Of a DNA stretch of 14,658 nt, positions 1 to 6,872 are shown in pieces (the first letter of the stretch is position 1; each line of letters opens with the position of its first letter). This stretch comes from Proteobacteria bacterium UBA3588. Its GTDB lineage: Bacteria > Pseudomonadota > Gammaproteobacteria > Thiohalomonadales > Thiohalomonadaceae. The stretch spans positions 1 through 14,658 of the forward strand of contig DFMR01000077.1 in the NCBI GenBank assembly GCA_002376325.1. The letters run 5' to 3'. The position numbers were made by a program, and so were the translations under genes. The notes under the pieces were generated by a model. That model saw only the letters and a list, made by a program, of their open reading frames with translations. It was not told the DNA's origin and made no database searches.

Positions 1-22
1 TAAGCGGAATTTGTGAGCCGTC

Positions 23-91
23 GTAGGCCCGATAGAGCGCAGCGGCATCGGGCGGATGCCTGCCGGACACGCTGCGCTAAGTCCGGCCTAC
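23..91. repeat. Imperfect 22-base inverted repeat (REP-like)
   Basis: The left arm at 23-44 and the right arm at 70-91 are reverse complements at 18 of 22 positions, both ending in GTAGGCC/GGCCTAC and both carrying AGCGCAGCG/CGCTGCGCT. The loop is about 25 bases. The architecture, with an AGCGCAGCG core, resembles the repetitive extragenic palindromes scattered through many gammaproteobacterial genomes. A transcribed copy would fold into a long hairpin. The family assignment is inference; the pairing is directly visible. Confidence 0.65.
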
Positions 92-168
92 ATCGTTGGG
101 CGGGCGGTTTCTGGACCCGTGGCGTATGAAGAGCATGCGCTCGAAGGTTGTGTTGCTGCGCAACGCTT

Positions 169-198
169 GGTGGGTTACCCAAATGACGCTAACCTACC
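169..198. repeat. Short inverted repeat, probably decayed REP-like element
   Basis: GGTGGGTTA at 169-177 and TAACCTACC at 190-198 pair at 8 of 9 positions around a 12-base loop. A smaller hairpin, GTTGC/GCAAC, lies just upstream at 152-164. GTGGGTTA/TAACCCAC-type palindromes are common intergenic repeats in proteobacteria, so this could be a degenerate second repeat type next to the element at 23-91. Confidence 0.4.
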
Positions 199-513
199 CT
201 ACATCCAGCTTGAGTAAGTGCCATTCGGATCACTCTTCTTAATTAGGGTCAGACACGAAAAAGCCCGCGTACTGGCCGCCGTGAGCGAACACCAGTACCA
301 TGAATTTCCTGCCATCGCTCGCCCGCTTACGGAGCGACGGAAGCGTTAGTATCGATATCGGCGCGCGCCGGCATCGCACCAACCGGTTTTGTCGATATAT
401 TACCGAGGCAATCTGAATGCGGATCCCGACCGGTTCGTAAGACGGTAGCGCGGAACGGCAAGCGCGGCGCGGGGATTCGCGCGAGCCGCGCAGCCTAGAT
501 GAGGAAGTGACGA

Positions 514-966
514 ATGACAGATGCAGTCAAAGGCCGGTCTACGTTTCGTGTCACGGCGGTCTGTTTTGGTTTTTCGGCCGTAGGGGAGTTGTTCGGACTG
601 CACGACAGCACCGTGCTTTTCGGCGCGCTGGTCGGCGGCGGCGGTGCCCTGGTTTATCATCTCGTTTACACGGTATTGTTCGCGTGGTTGACGATTGGAC
701 TGTGGACGGGAAGCCGCTCCGGTTACTATGTCCTGATCGGCACGACCGTTTTCTACACGGTGGATCGCCTGCAACTCCTGTTCGTCGGCAACGCCCTGAA
801 AATAACGCTGCGTCAGGAACTGGCCGGAAGCGCGGGTCTTCTGCCGACGGCCGACATGGGCTATATCCTTCAGGTCCTGACGATCTCCATCATCGTTTTA
901 ATACTGTGCTGGTGGGGCTTTGTCATGTACGCCTATTTCCGGCGCGGTTACTTCGGTATCCGTTGA
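514..966 (+). CDS. Hypothetical four-helix membrane protein
   Basis: I do not recognise this 150-residue protein. Hydrophobic stretches near residues 11-28, 47-66, 69-92 and 117-142 suggest four transmembrane helices, with a basic tail (YFRRGYFGIR) probably in the cytoplasm. The start is supported by GAGGAAG seven bases upstream (501-507). An alternative overlapping frame starting at 507 gives an arginine-rich, low-complexity product and is rejected. Its downstream neighbour, the diguanylate cyclase, is convergent, so the gene appears monocistronic. No catalytic motif is visible, and no function is assigned. The hydrophobic pattern and good ribosome binding site make a real gene likely. Confidence 0.7.
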   Translation: MTDAVKGRSTFRVTAVCFGFSAVGELFGLHDSTVLFGALVGGGGALVYHLVYTVLFAWLTIGLWTGSRSGYYVLIGTTVFYTVDRLQLLFVGNALKITLRQELAGSAGLLPTADMGYILQVLTISIIVLILCWWGFVMYAYFRRGYFGIR

Positions 967-1072
967 CGGACCGGTCCCCGAGCCAAGGGCGTTCGAGCGC
1001 GCGACCTCATCAATTTAGATATTGAAAGCGGTGGAGCCGTGAGGCGATACGTCGCTTCGGCGCCAACGGAGA

Positions 1073-2860
1073 TCAGGATGGAGGCGCTGCGCTCGTCGCC
1101 CGTACACCTTGAATGGAATCGTCCGCCGGGCCGCAGATCCTGTTCCTCCCCCTATCCTTCGATTGATACAGATAGTGATCCGCCGTCGAAATGAGGTCGT
1201 CCAGGCTATTGTGCTCGATAGTCCGCTGTGCGACGCCGAAGCTTGCGGTGACGGCGATTTCCACCCCTTCGAGCAGCAGAACGCTGCCCGCGACGGTCGC
1301 GCGCAAGCGCTCGGCGATGGCGGCCGCTTCGTCAATGTCGGTTTCGGGCAGCAGCACGATGAACTCCTCGCCGCCCCAGCGGGCGAGTACGTCCTGACCC
1401 CTGATTGAACGTTTGAGGATGGCAGAGGTAGCGCCGAGGGCCTTGTCGCCAAAGGCGTGGCCGTGAGTGTCGTTGACGTGTTTGAAGTGGTCGATGTCCA
1501 GCAGGATGACCGATAGATTGCGGTCATGTCGCAGTGCGATGTTCCAGATGGGCGCCGTCATGTCGTAAAAGGCGCGCCGATTGTTGAGGCCGGTGAGCGG
1601 ATCGAGCCGGGCCAGCAGTTCCGCGCGGCGCTTTTCGGTCTGGCTGAGGCGAAACTGATAGGCCAGCGCCAGTGCCAGCAGGGTGGCATCGAGCAGCATG
1701 CCGATGTCAACGGCACGGAAGGTCCAGATGTTGAACGAAATGAAGCCCCACACCGACAGAGCGGTCAATGCCGCGCCCACCATGGCGGAACAGGCTGCCA
1801 GCAGGAAGTAGCGCGCTGCCGCCACGCCGGCGCGTACGGAGATCACGCCCATGGCAAGCATGATGACGGTGAAAAGCGAGACGAAGGTGAAGGCCACCAG
1901 CAAGGCGTCACGCTGGCTGTCGAACAGTATGGAGAGCAGCAGCAGCAGGCCGGCTACGCCCAGATAGCCGACGACAGCCTTGTGCATCCGCGGGAAGTGC
2001 TGACGGATGTCGAGAAATCGCAAGGCGAACAGCAGGCCGCTTGCCCCGTAAAGCATCATCAGCACCGGATTGGACCATTGCTCCCAACGGGTGGCGGTCG
2101 GCCAGAGCCATTCGAAGGCGTGCCCGGTATAGCAGCTGTTCATCAGCAGGAACATGCCCAGATAGAGGGAGTAGAAGATGTAGCGCGTATCCCGCAGACC
2201 GACATAGAGCATGGCGTTGTACGCCAGCAGCGCAAACAGGAAGCCATAGAGGAAGCCGTAGCTGTAGTCCACCCCCTTCTCCGTTGCCTGCGCTTGCGCC
2301 GGCGGCATCAGATACATCGGGACGACCATCGGGTCGGGGGTCTGCACGCGCAGGAATACGTCGCTGACTCCGGGCGCAAAGGCGTGATCAAACATGAACA
2401 TGCGACTTTCGACGGGGCGACTGCGGAACGGCAGCCGATCGCCGACGCGATAGACGGCGACCGTTTTTCCGCTGTGACGAAAATAGACATCCACCTGATC
2501 GAGCCAAGCCGTTTCAACCGACAGCCGTTGCGGCACCGGCTGTGCCGTCCCGTTGTAGACGGAGAAATGGATCCAGACCGGTTTCGAGCCGATGCCGAAA
2601 TTAAGCACCGAATTTTTCGCCGCGGTAAACGCGCCGTCGTGGTAGGCGGTGACGGCCTGCGTCAGGGTCAGGCGGCCATCGGCCTCCCTCAGGGAGCCGG
2701 CATAGCGGCCGATGGGATTTTGATGCGCGCCGGTCGCAGGAATGGCCGGGCCGACAGCGGCAATCGCGCCGCCGGACCATACCGAAAGCAGCAAAATCAG
2801 CAATAGGGAAAAATCGATTTTCACGAATCCATGGGCCTTCATGGCGGGGCGGCGATGCAT
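1073..2860 (-). CDS. 7TM-DISM membrane diguanylate cyclase (GGDEF)
   Basis: Predicted to make cyclic di-GMP from two GTP in response to an extracytoplasmic signal. The 595-residue protein has a signal-like hydrophobic start (about 17-34), a periplasmic 7TMR-DISM extracellular type 2 region (about 45-185), seven membrane helices (about 200-400), and a GGDEF domain (about 410-575). The GGDEF domain looks active: metal-binding Asp in LLDIDHFK (D455), signature GGEEF at 496-500, and the inhibitory I-site RGQD at 487-490, exactly five residues before the signature, implying product feedback. Two starts are possible, Met1 and Met7; neither has a clear Shine-Dalgarno. The ligand is unknown; this family often senses carbohydrates or other small periplasmic molecules. 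No dedicated partner is adjacent. Confidence 0.93.
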   Translation of the reverse strand: MHRRPAMKAHGFVKIDFSLLLILLLSVWSGGAIAAVGPAIPATGAHQNPIGRYAGSLREADGRLTLTQAVTAYHDGAFTAAKNSVLNFGIGSKPVWIHFSVYNGTAQPVPQRLSVETAWLDQVDVYFRHSGKTVAVYRVGDRLPFRSRPVESRMFMFDHAFAPGVSDVFLRVQTPDPMVVPMYLMPPAQAQATEKGVDYSYGFLYGFLFALLAYNAMLYVGLRDTRYIFYSLYLGMFLLMNSCYTGHAFEWLWPTATRWEQWSNPVLMMLYGASGLLFALRFLDIRQHFPRMHKAVVGYLGVAGLLLLLSILFDSQRDALLVAFTFVSLFTVIMLAMGVISVRAGVAAARYFLLAACSAMVGAALTALSVWGFISFNIWTFRAVDIGMLLDATLLALALAYQFRLSQTEKRRAELLARLDPLTGLNNRRAFYDMTAPIWNIALRHDRNLSVILLDIDHFKHVNDTHGHAFGDKALGATSAILKRSIRGQDVLARWGGEEFIVLLPETDIDEAAAIAERLRATVAGSVLLLEGVEIAVTASFGVAQRTIEHNSLDDLISTADHYLYQSKDRGRNRICGPADDSIQGVRATSAAPPS

Positions 2861-2941
2861 GGCCGTAAGTTACGGCTATCCGCGTCGCCCATTGGGTTTA
2901 CGCAGCTCTTGTTGTTTTAGGGGGCTGGTCGGCGGCATTGC

Positions 2942-2992
2942 TCTGCCGGCATGGGTAGCACCGCCCATTTTACGTCAAGGATTTCCGGCAGA
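2942..2992. repeat. Nested inverted repeat
   Basis: TCTGCCGG at 2942-2949 pairs perfectly with CCGGCAGA at 2985-2992, and inside it ATGGG at 2951-2955 pairs with CCCAT at 2964-2968. No T-tract follows on either side, so it does not look like an intrinsic terminator. It may be a mobile-element end, a regulatory RNA structure or chance. Confidence 0.35.
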
Positions 2993-3207
2993 CCACGGCA
3001 AAGACCAATTTCGTTGCAAGGATTTTGCACCGCCCTTTCTGTAGGAGACAAAGGATATTTGCCGTGGAATCCTCTGCCTATGGCGTTTAGGGCCGCTTTG
3101 CGCGGGGCACATATATCCCAAGCAAAGGGCAGCCCAGCTTTGTGGAGCACGAATGTCAGCAAGATCCGGGTTGAGAGCAGTTGCCGGGTCTTCAATAATC
3201 CGCTATA

Positions 3208-3220
3208 CGGCAATTTGCCG
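3208..3220. promoter_or_regulatory. Palindrome just upstream of ada-like gene (possible operator)
   Basis: CGGCAATTTGCCG is a perfect 6-base inverted repeat with one central base, ending 30 bases before the ada-like start codon. The position suits an operator or a leader hairpin. It does not fit the classical Ada box spacing that I know from E. coli, so assignment to Ada autoregulation is speculative. Confidence 0.25.
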
Positions 3221-3250
3221 GAGACGGAGACCCCGCAGGATTGCCCTCCC

Positions 3251-4087
3251 ATGTCCGACTACGATCGCATCGCCGACGCCATTGAGTTCATTGCGAGCCG
3301 CGCCAGGTGCCAGCCGGCGCTGGAGGAGATCGCGGCGCATGTGCACTTGAGCCCGTTCCATTTTCAGCGGCTGTTTTCGCGCTGGGCCGGTATTACACCG
3401 AAGCGCTTCCTGCAGGTGCTCACCCTGGAACACGCCAAGCGTCTGCTGGGCGAGCAGAGGCCGCTGCTGGAGGTGTCGGGGCGCGTCGGGTTGAGCAGCG
3501 GTTCGCGCCTGTACGACCATTTCGTGCATCTGGAGGCGATTACTCCAGGTGACTACAAGCGGGGTGGGGCGGGCCTGAAGATCGAATACTCCATTCATGC
3601 GACGCCTTTTGGCGATGCCTTCGTTGCGCTAACGCCGCGGGGTGTCTGCAATTTGGCATTCGTGGGTCACGAGGGTTGCGACGCGCACTTGTCCGCGTTG
3701 CGCCGGCAATGGCCGTACGCGGAGATTCGCGAAAATCCGGCAAGCGCACTGCCAATCGTCGCAGCAATGTTTGGCCGGCGGAAGCCAGACGGTCCACTTT
3801 CGTTGTACGTTTCCGGAACGAATTTTCAGACCAACGTGTGGCGTGCCTTACTGGCAATCCCGCCGGGCAGCGTGATGAGCTACACCCAGGTCGCGAGCGC
3901 CGTGGGCCGTCCCCACGCCGCCCGTTCGGTGGCGCGCGCAATCGGCGCCAACCCGGTCGCGCTACTCATCCCGTGCCATCGCGTCATTCGGCAGAGCGGA
4001 GAGCTGGCGGGATACCGGTGGGGTGAAAACAGAAAACGCGCGATGCTCGCATGGGAAGCGGCGAGGCGTGAAAACGCCCCGCGTTAA
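3251..4087 (+). CDS. Ada-like AraC regulator / O6-methylguanine-DNA methyltransferase
   Basis: This 278-residue protein likely removes methyl groups from O6-methylguanine by irreversible transfer to a cysteine and may also regulate transcription. Residues 6-103 form an AraC-type double helix-turn-helix domain (LSPFHFQRLF, GITPKRF). Residues 110-272 match the methyltransferase: NFQTNVWRAL (191-200), then the active site PCHRVI at 241-246 with nucleophile Cys242, then GYRWG. The N-terminal zinc-binding phosphotriester domain of full-length E. coli Ada is absent, so methylphosphotriester sensing through that domain is not expected. The frame stays open upstream to 2951, but the extension has no Ada homology; the ATG at 3251 begins a typical domain edge and has AGGA at 3237-3240. 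The convergent neighbour appears unrelated. Confidence 0.92.
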   Translation: MSDYDRIADAIEFIASRARCQPALEEIAAHVHLSPFHFQRLFSRWAGITPKRFLQVLTLEHAKRLLGEQRPLLEVSGRVGLSSGSRLYDHFVHLEAITPGDYKRGGAGLKIEYSIHATPFGDAFVALTPRGVCNLAFVGHEGCDAHLSALRRQWPYAEIRENPASALPIVAAMFGRRKPDGPLSLYVSGTNFQTNVWRALLAIPPGSVMSYTQVASAVGRPHAARSVARAIGANPVALLIPCHRVIRQSGELAGYRWGENRKRAMLAWEAARRENAPR

Positions 4088-4155
4088 GCGTCGTCCGCAG
4101 CCCAACTTCCCGCGTGGAGACCCTGCAATACCCTGCAAGCCGTCAGCCGGAAGCG

Positions 4156-4584
4156 CTACTTGCCCTGCTTGGCTTCTTGCAAAAGCGTCCTGACGGCGAG
4201 CGCCGTGTAGTAGGCAGGCTTATGGGTCCGAATCTTTACTCCAACCTTCGCTAGCGCGAGCGCCTGCTCCAAGGTCTCCTTTTCCTGCGTTGAACCCATC
4301 ATATCGTTCAATGCGCCGTTGCCCTGGCCCTGGCACGGGTCGCCGGCCATGGCATCGAAGCCTTCGCCTTTCGGCCCCACCAGACAGTTGATGACGTGGT
4401 GCAGATGCAGATGCGTTTGTGCGACATTGCCGGCCTTGCTGGCGAAAGTGGCGTGTTGCTCAGCGGTCTTCACCTGCATTTGGGCGCTGTTTCCTGCGGC
4501 AAGCGCCATGGTGGATACGAGCAGCATGGCGGGTGCAAACAGCAAAAACACTCTGCGATGAATTACCTGGATAGTCATGGACAT
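4156..4584 (-). CDS. Secreted small protein with His cluster and two Cys
   Basis: The family is not one I can name. The 142-residue product starts with a signal peptide (basic MSMTIQVIHRR, hydrophobic core 12-28, likely cut after ALA at 29). The mature part is mostly helical in composition and carries HLHLHH at 58-63, NCL with Cys67, and GDPCQGQGNG with Cys84. The dense His plus two Cys suggest metal or haem binding, or a disulfide, in the periplasm; this is inference. Two in-frame ATGs occur at 4584 and 4578; the run GGAGAGGGAG at 4595-4586 gives each one a Shine-Dalgarno about seven bases away, so the start is ambiguous by two codons. It is convergent with the ada-like gene and preceded by a long gap. 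Confidence 0.8.
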   Translation of the reverse strand: MSMTIQVIHRRVFLLFAPAMLLVSTMALAAGNSAQMQVKTAEQHATFASKAGNVAQTHLHLHHVINCLVGPKGEGFDAMAGDPCQGQGNGALNDMMGSTQEKETLEQALALAKVGVKIRTHKPAYYTALAVRTLLQEAKQGK

Positions 4585-4937
4585 TCTCCCTCTCCATCTG
4601 AGTGGGTCTAACGGTAGTACAGGGACCGCGGCAATTCCAGGTAAGTTGGTGCGACATGATTCGAATTATTCGGCCGTGCAACAAAAGAACATACGACGGA
4701 TGCGATAAGTGGGAAAAGGGACGTAGGCGCTATCCGGTCGAGCTCGTTCCGGCATCGATAGCCGCAATATCCGAAAGTCGTGTCCTGAGATGATCCGGCC
4801 CGTAGCCGCACGCACCCGTGGCGCGCCCTTTGCCCATGGCGAAGAAAGGGATATTCTGAACCGGGACGGCGCGGAACCCTTACTTCACTTCTCCATGGGT
4901 AGCGCCGTTTCGACGTCAGCTGAAATCTATAACAACC
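4585..4937. other. Intergenic region without recognisable gene
   Basis: These roughly 350 bases contain the ribosome binding site and presumably the promoter of the minus-strand secreted protein gene, plus sequence leading into the LprI-like fragment. Short open frames here (for example 4790-4999 plus and 4608-4967 minus) have no domain similarity that I can see and no good initiation site. No terminator or tRNA is visible. Confidence 0.5.
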
Positions 4938-5210
4938 AACAACAAAGTCTATATCCAAGCGGACCACGAGCTGACGGTCAAATACAAGGAGCTGCGTAAA
5001 CAGCTGAAGCCGGCCGACCGAAAAGTTCTAAAACGGACCGAGATTAAATGGATCGAGGCCCGCAACTCGGCATGCAGCTGGCACCACAACGGCGGCTTTT
5101 TCGTGAATCTCCGCTGCGCCAGGGATATGACCGTCAAGCGCACCAATTTCCTCAACGACAGAATGCGCGAGTGCCAGGCCACCGGCTGTCAGCCGAGTCG
5201 TTTAAGGTAG
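4938..5210 (+). pseudogene. N-terminally truncated LprI/DUF1311-like fragment
   Basis: Reading from AAC at 4938 to TAG at 5208-5210 gives about 90 residues that look like the C-terminal part of a DUF1311 (LprI, lysozyme-inhibitor-like) domain. The pattern is QADHELTVKYKELRKQL, then WIEARNSACSW, a central RCARDMTVKRTNFL and a final ECQATGCQ. This matches the family order of a Leu-Tyr helix, a W-x-x-x-R-x-x-C motif, a second Cys and a T-x-x-R-x-x-x-L helix. The frame is open back to the TGA at 4857-4859 but holds no ATG, GTG or TTG before residue 55 of the fragment, and the expected signal peptide and N-terminal Cys segment are missing. I therefore call it a remnant. Family members are periplasmic; this copy is probably not translated. 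Confidence 0.6.
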
Positions 5211-5239
5211 TCGGGTAACGGCCCCAAGGAGCGCGGCCG

Positions 5240-5527
5240 ATGCCCCCGTTGCTTCCCGCCTGGCCGTCATTGGCCGCGTTCCTGCCGCAATTCGTTGAAC
5301 CCGCAACGGCTTCGCTGTTGCAAAACATGATGCTCGGAACGCTGTTCGTCGTCATGGCGGCGATCACCGACAGCCTCTATGCGCTGGTCGCCGGTACGGT
5401 CGCGTCGACACTGGCGCGGTGGCGCGGTTTCCGGACGGCTGGGCGCTACCTCGCCGGTAGCGCGTTGATTGGCCTCGGGGTATTTACCGCCGTCGCCGGC
5501 GTTCGCACGACGCACCGAATCGACTGA
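5240..5527 (+). pseudogene. C-terminal fragment of LysE/RhtB-family exporter
   Basis: The 95-residue frame reproduces the second half of a LysE/RhtB amino-acid exporter: AAFLPQFV (the usual motif after the third or fourth helix), then LGTLFVVMAAITDSLYALVAG, a basic loop and a last helix GSALIGLGVFTAV. Family members are about 200-210 residues with six helices, so the N-terminal half, including the first helices, is missing, and no trace of it lies upstream. A good Shine-Dalgarno, AAGGAG at 5226-5231, sits eight bases before the ATG, so a stub could still be made, but transport by this half alone is unlikely. It directly follows the LprI-like remnant, in the same orientation. Confidence 0.7.
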
Positions 5528-5536
5528 ATAAAGGAT

Positions 5537-5683
5537 AGGCGGAAAACTGATCCACCAGCATCCGCTCTCCCTGAGGAAGAAGAATATGTCGCGGCGGCCC
5601 GGTTTGACGGTGTTGCCGCCCATGTCGAACGACATCTCGACGCCGTAGACCACCACGGCCGCCTCGCCGCGCAGGTGGGTCAC
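5537..5683 (-). pseudogene. Probable NTF2/SnoaL-like domain remnant
   Basis: On the minus strand a frame from GTG at 5683 reads VVVYGVEMSFDMGGN, GRRDIFFFLRESGCWW and then loses the pattern. The alternating beta-strand spacing and the late motif D-x-F-F-F-x-x-E-x-G-x-W-W are typical of the last strands of NTF2/SnoaL/DUF4440-like small-molecule-binding folds. The upstream part of such a domain (about 60-80 residues) is not visible, and the downstream part runs into the LysE fragment on the other strand. I infer a truncated gene. Similarity is judged by eye only, so confidence is moderate at best. Confidence 0.4.
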
Positions 5684-5809
5684 CGGACCGGTGGATGCGC
5701 GCGGACCAGGCGGCCGGTCGTCCGGCAGCGGCCGTTGCTGCTCGCTATGGGCAGCGTGAGGGGTTTCCGGCTACACTGGCGTTCATCCGCACTATCGAAA
5801 GATGTTCCC

Positions 5810-6211
5810 ATGAGCGAGAACCGACGCACCCCCGGTAAACCCATCGACAGCGGCAAGCTGGACCAAATCGTCAGTCAGGCCCGCCGCGACTCAGAGAAGC
5901 GGCAGGCGGGCTACCGCGAACAGTCGTTGCGCATCCATCCCTGGATCTGCGGCCGTTGCGGCCGCGAGTTCACCCGCGGCAATCTGCACGAGTTGACGGT
6001 CCACCACAAGGATCACAACCACGACAACAATCCGCCGGATGGCAGCAACTGGGAGAATCTCTGTCTCTATTGCCACGACAACGAACACCAGCGCCACGTC
6101 GATCAGGTGCGCGGCTACGATGGCCTTGCGCCCGCGAAACCGGCGCAGGCGGCCACCTTCAACCCCTTCGCCGATCTGAAATCGATGCTGGGCGGAGACG
6201 ACGAGAAATAG
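5810..6211 (+). CDS. yajD: HNH nuclease-fold protein, YajD family
   Basis: The 133-residue product matches the YajD family of small HNH proteins (E. coli YajD is about 115 residues). Visible features are an IHPWICGRCGREF segment with Cys47 and Cys50, a VHHKDHNHDNNPPDG core with His65-His66, then NWENLCLYCHDNEH with Asn83, Cys85, Cys88, His89 and His93. These make a ββα-metal HNH site plus a four-Cys structural zinc site. The family's substrate is unknown; DNA binding or cleavage is inferred from the fold. The C-terminal tail NPFADLKSMLGG is typical too. Start ATG at 5810 lies 12 residues before the conserved region, with only a weak purine-rich leader. The frame is open further upstream, but that part is not conserved-looking. 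The yaiI-like gene follows after six bases, suggesting an operon. Confidence 0.88.
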   Translation: MSENRRTPGKPIDSGKLDQIVSQARRDSEKRQAGYREQSLRIHPWICGRCGREFTRGNLHELTVHHKDHNHDNNPPDGSNWENLCLYCHDNEHQRHVDQVRGYDGLAPAKPAQAATFNPFADLKSMLGGDDEK

Positions 6212-6217
6212 CGCACG

Positions 6218-6664
6218 ATGCAGATCTGGGTCGACGCGGACGCCTGCCCCAAGCCGATTAAAGAGATCCTCTACCGCGTCGCCGCACGCAAGCGGATCCG
6301 GGTGACGCTGGTGGCCAACCAGTATCTTGCAGTGCCCAAGTCGCCGTTCATCAAGACGCTGCGGGTGGAGTCGGGATTCGATGTGGCGGATAACCGCATC
6401 GTTGCCGAGCTGCACGACGGCGACATCGTGATCACCGCCGATATCCCGCTTGCCGCCGCCGCCGTCAAGCGCGGCGCCGCTGCCATCAATCCGCGCGGCC
6501 AGCTCTATACCGAAGACAACATCCGCGAACGTCTCTCCATGCGTAACCTGATGGAGGAGCTGCGCGGCAGCGGTGTGCAGATCGGCGGCCCTGAAGCGTT
6601 CAGCCAGACCGATCGCCAAGCCTTCGCCAACCAGCTCGACCGGCTGCTGGCGCGGGCGCCTTGA
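6218..6664 (+). CDS. yaiI: UPF0178 (DUF188) protein, YaiI/YqxD family
   Basis: A full-length 148-residue member of UPF0178. The N-terminal IWVDADACP motif with Asp6 and Asp8, the middle VTLVANQ strand and DGDIVITADIPLA, and the later INPRGQLYT and LSMRNLMEELR are family hallmarks. The acidic motifs and the overall strand-helix order resemble PIN/NYN-type nuclease folds, but no activity is established to my knowledge, so no reaction is assigned. It is a cytoplasmic protein with no signal or membrane segment. It lies six bases behind the HNH gene, so co-transcription is likely. The ribosome binding site is weak (GAGAAA about ten bases before ATG), consistent with translational coupling. Confidence 0.9.
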   Translation: MQIWVDADACPKPIKEILYRVAARKRIRVTLVANQYLAVPKSPFIKTLRVESGFDVADNRIVAELHDGDIVITADIPLAAAAVKRGAAAINPRGQLYTEDNIRERLSMRNLMEELRGSGVQIGGPEAFSQTDRQAFANQLDRLLARAP

Positions 6665-6872
6665 GCATAGAGAGAAGGGAAAGAGATCAGCCGCGGGGCG
6701 CTCGGAGCACACCCGTTATATGAATGCATAATCCCTGGTTTCGTAGGTTTTGGCGGTAAATTCCCCCGCGTCTCCCGTGGTTAAATTCTTTCTTTTTTGC
6801 AGTTTCAGTGGTTCAAAGCCGCCAGCCGATCGATGCCACGGAAAGTTTCGACGCCGCGGCTAAACTTGCAAC

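Larger units (their letters stand above)
1..513. other. Gene-poor 5' end with palindromic repeats
   Basis: I see no convincing gene in these 513 bases; open frames on both strands lack recognisable domains. The stretch contains two imperfect hairpin elements, at about 23-91 and 169-198, and a short motif TTAGGGTCAGACAC at about 243-256. Similar GGGTCAGA motifs are often seen beside REP-associated transposase remnants, but no transposase is visible here. The last bases hold the ribosome binding site of the next gene, GAGGAAG at 501-507. Confidence 0.6.
2861..3250. other. Divergent intergenic region with inverted repeats
   Basis: This 390-base gap separates the divergently transcribed diguanylate cyclase and Ada-like genes and must hold both promoters. 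I see no clear -35/-10 pair. Both strands stay open for about 100 codons (2951-3250 on plus, 2917-3252 on minus), but neither translation resembles a known family or has a good ribosome binding site. Structures visible: a nested inverted repeat at 2942-2992 (TCTGCCGG/CCGGCAGA enclosing ATGGG/CCCAT) and a 13-base palindrome at 3208-3220 (CGGCAA-T-TTGCCG). The segment is less GC-rich than its neighbours, so it could be a decayed insertion. Confidence 0.5.

Noticed and set aside
240..260. GGGTCAGACAC motif as end of a transposable element
   Set aside because: Only a short motif is present, without a partner end or a transposase, so I do not call a mobile element.
1526..2806. Plus-strand open frame of 426 codons opposite the diguanylate cyclase
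   Set aside because: Gln/His/Arg-rich composition with no domain; it is the antisense shadow of a gene with clear GGDEF and 7TM-DISM domains.
2951..3250. 100-residue N-terminal extension of the Ada-like protein, possibly an Ada zinc domain
   Set aside because: It lacks the four-Cys pattern and any similarity to the Ada N-terminal domain; the AraC domain begins right at the ATG 3251.
5891..6712. Minus-strand open frame of 273 codons over yajD and yaiI
   Set aside because: The plus-strand products match known families over their full length; the minus translation resembles none.
6786..6800. T-tract before cytochrome b561 as a terminator of yaiI
   Set aside because: No stable hairpin precedes the T-tract; it may equally be an AT-rich promoter element.
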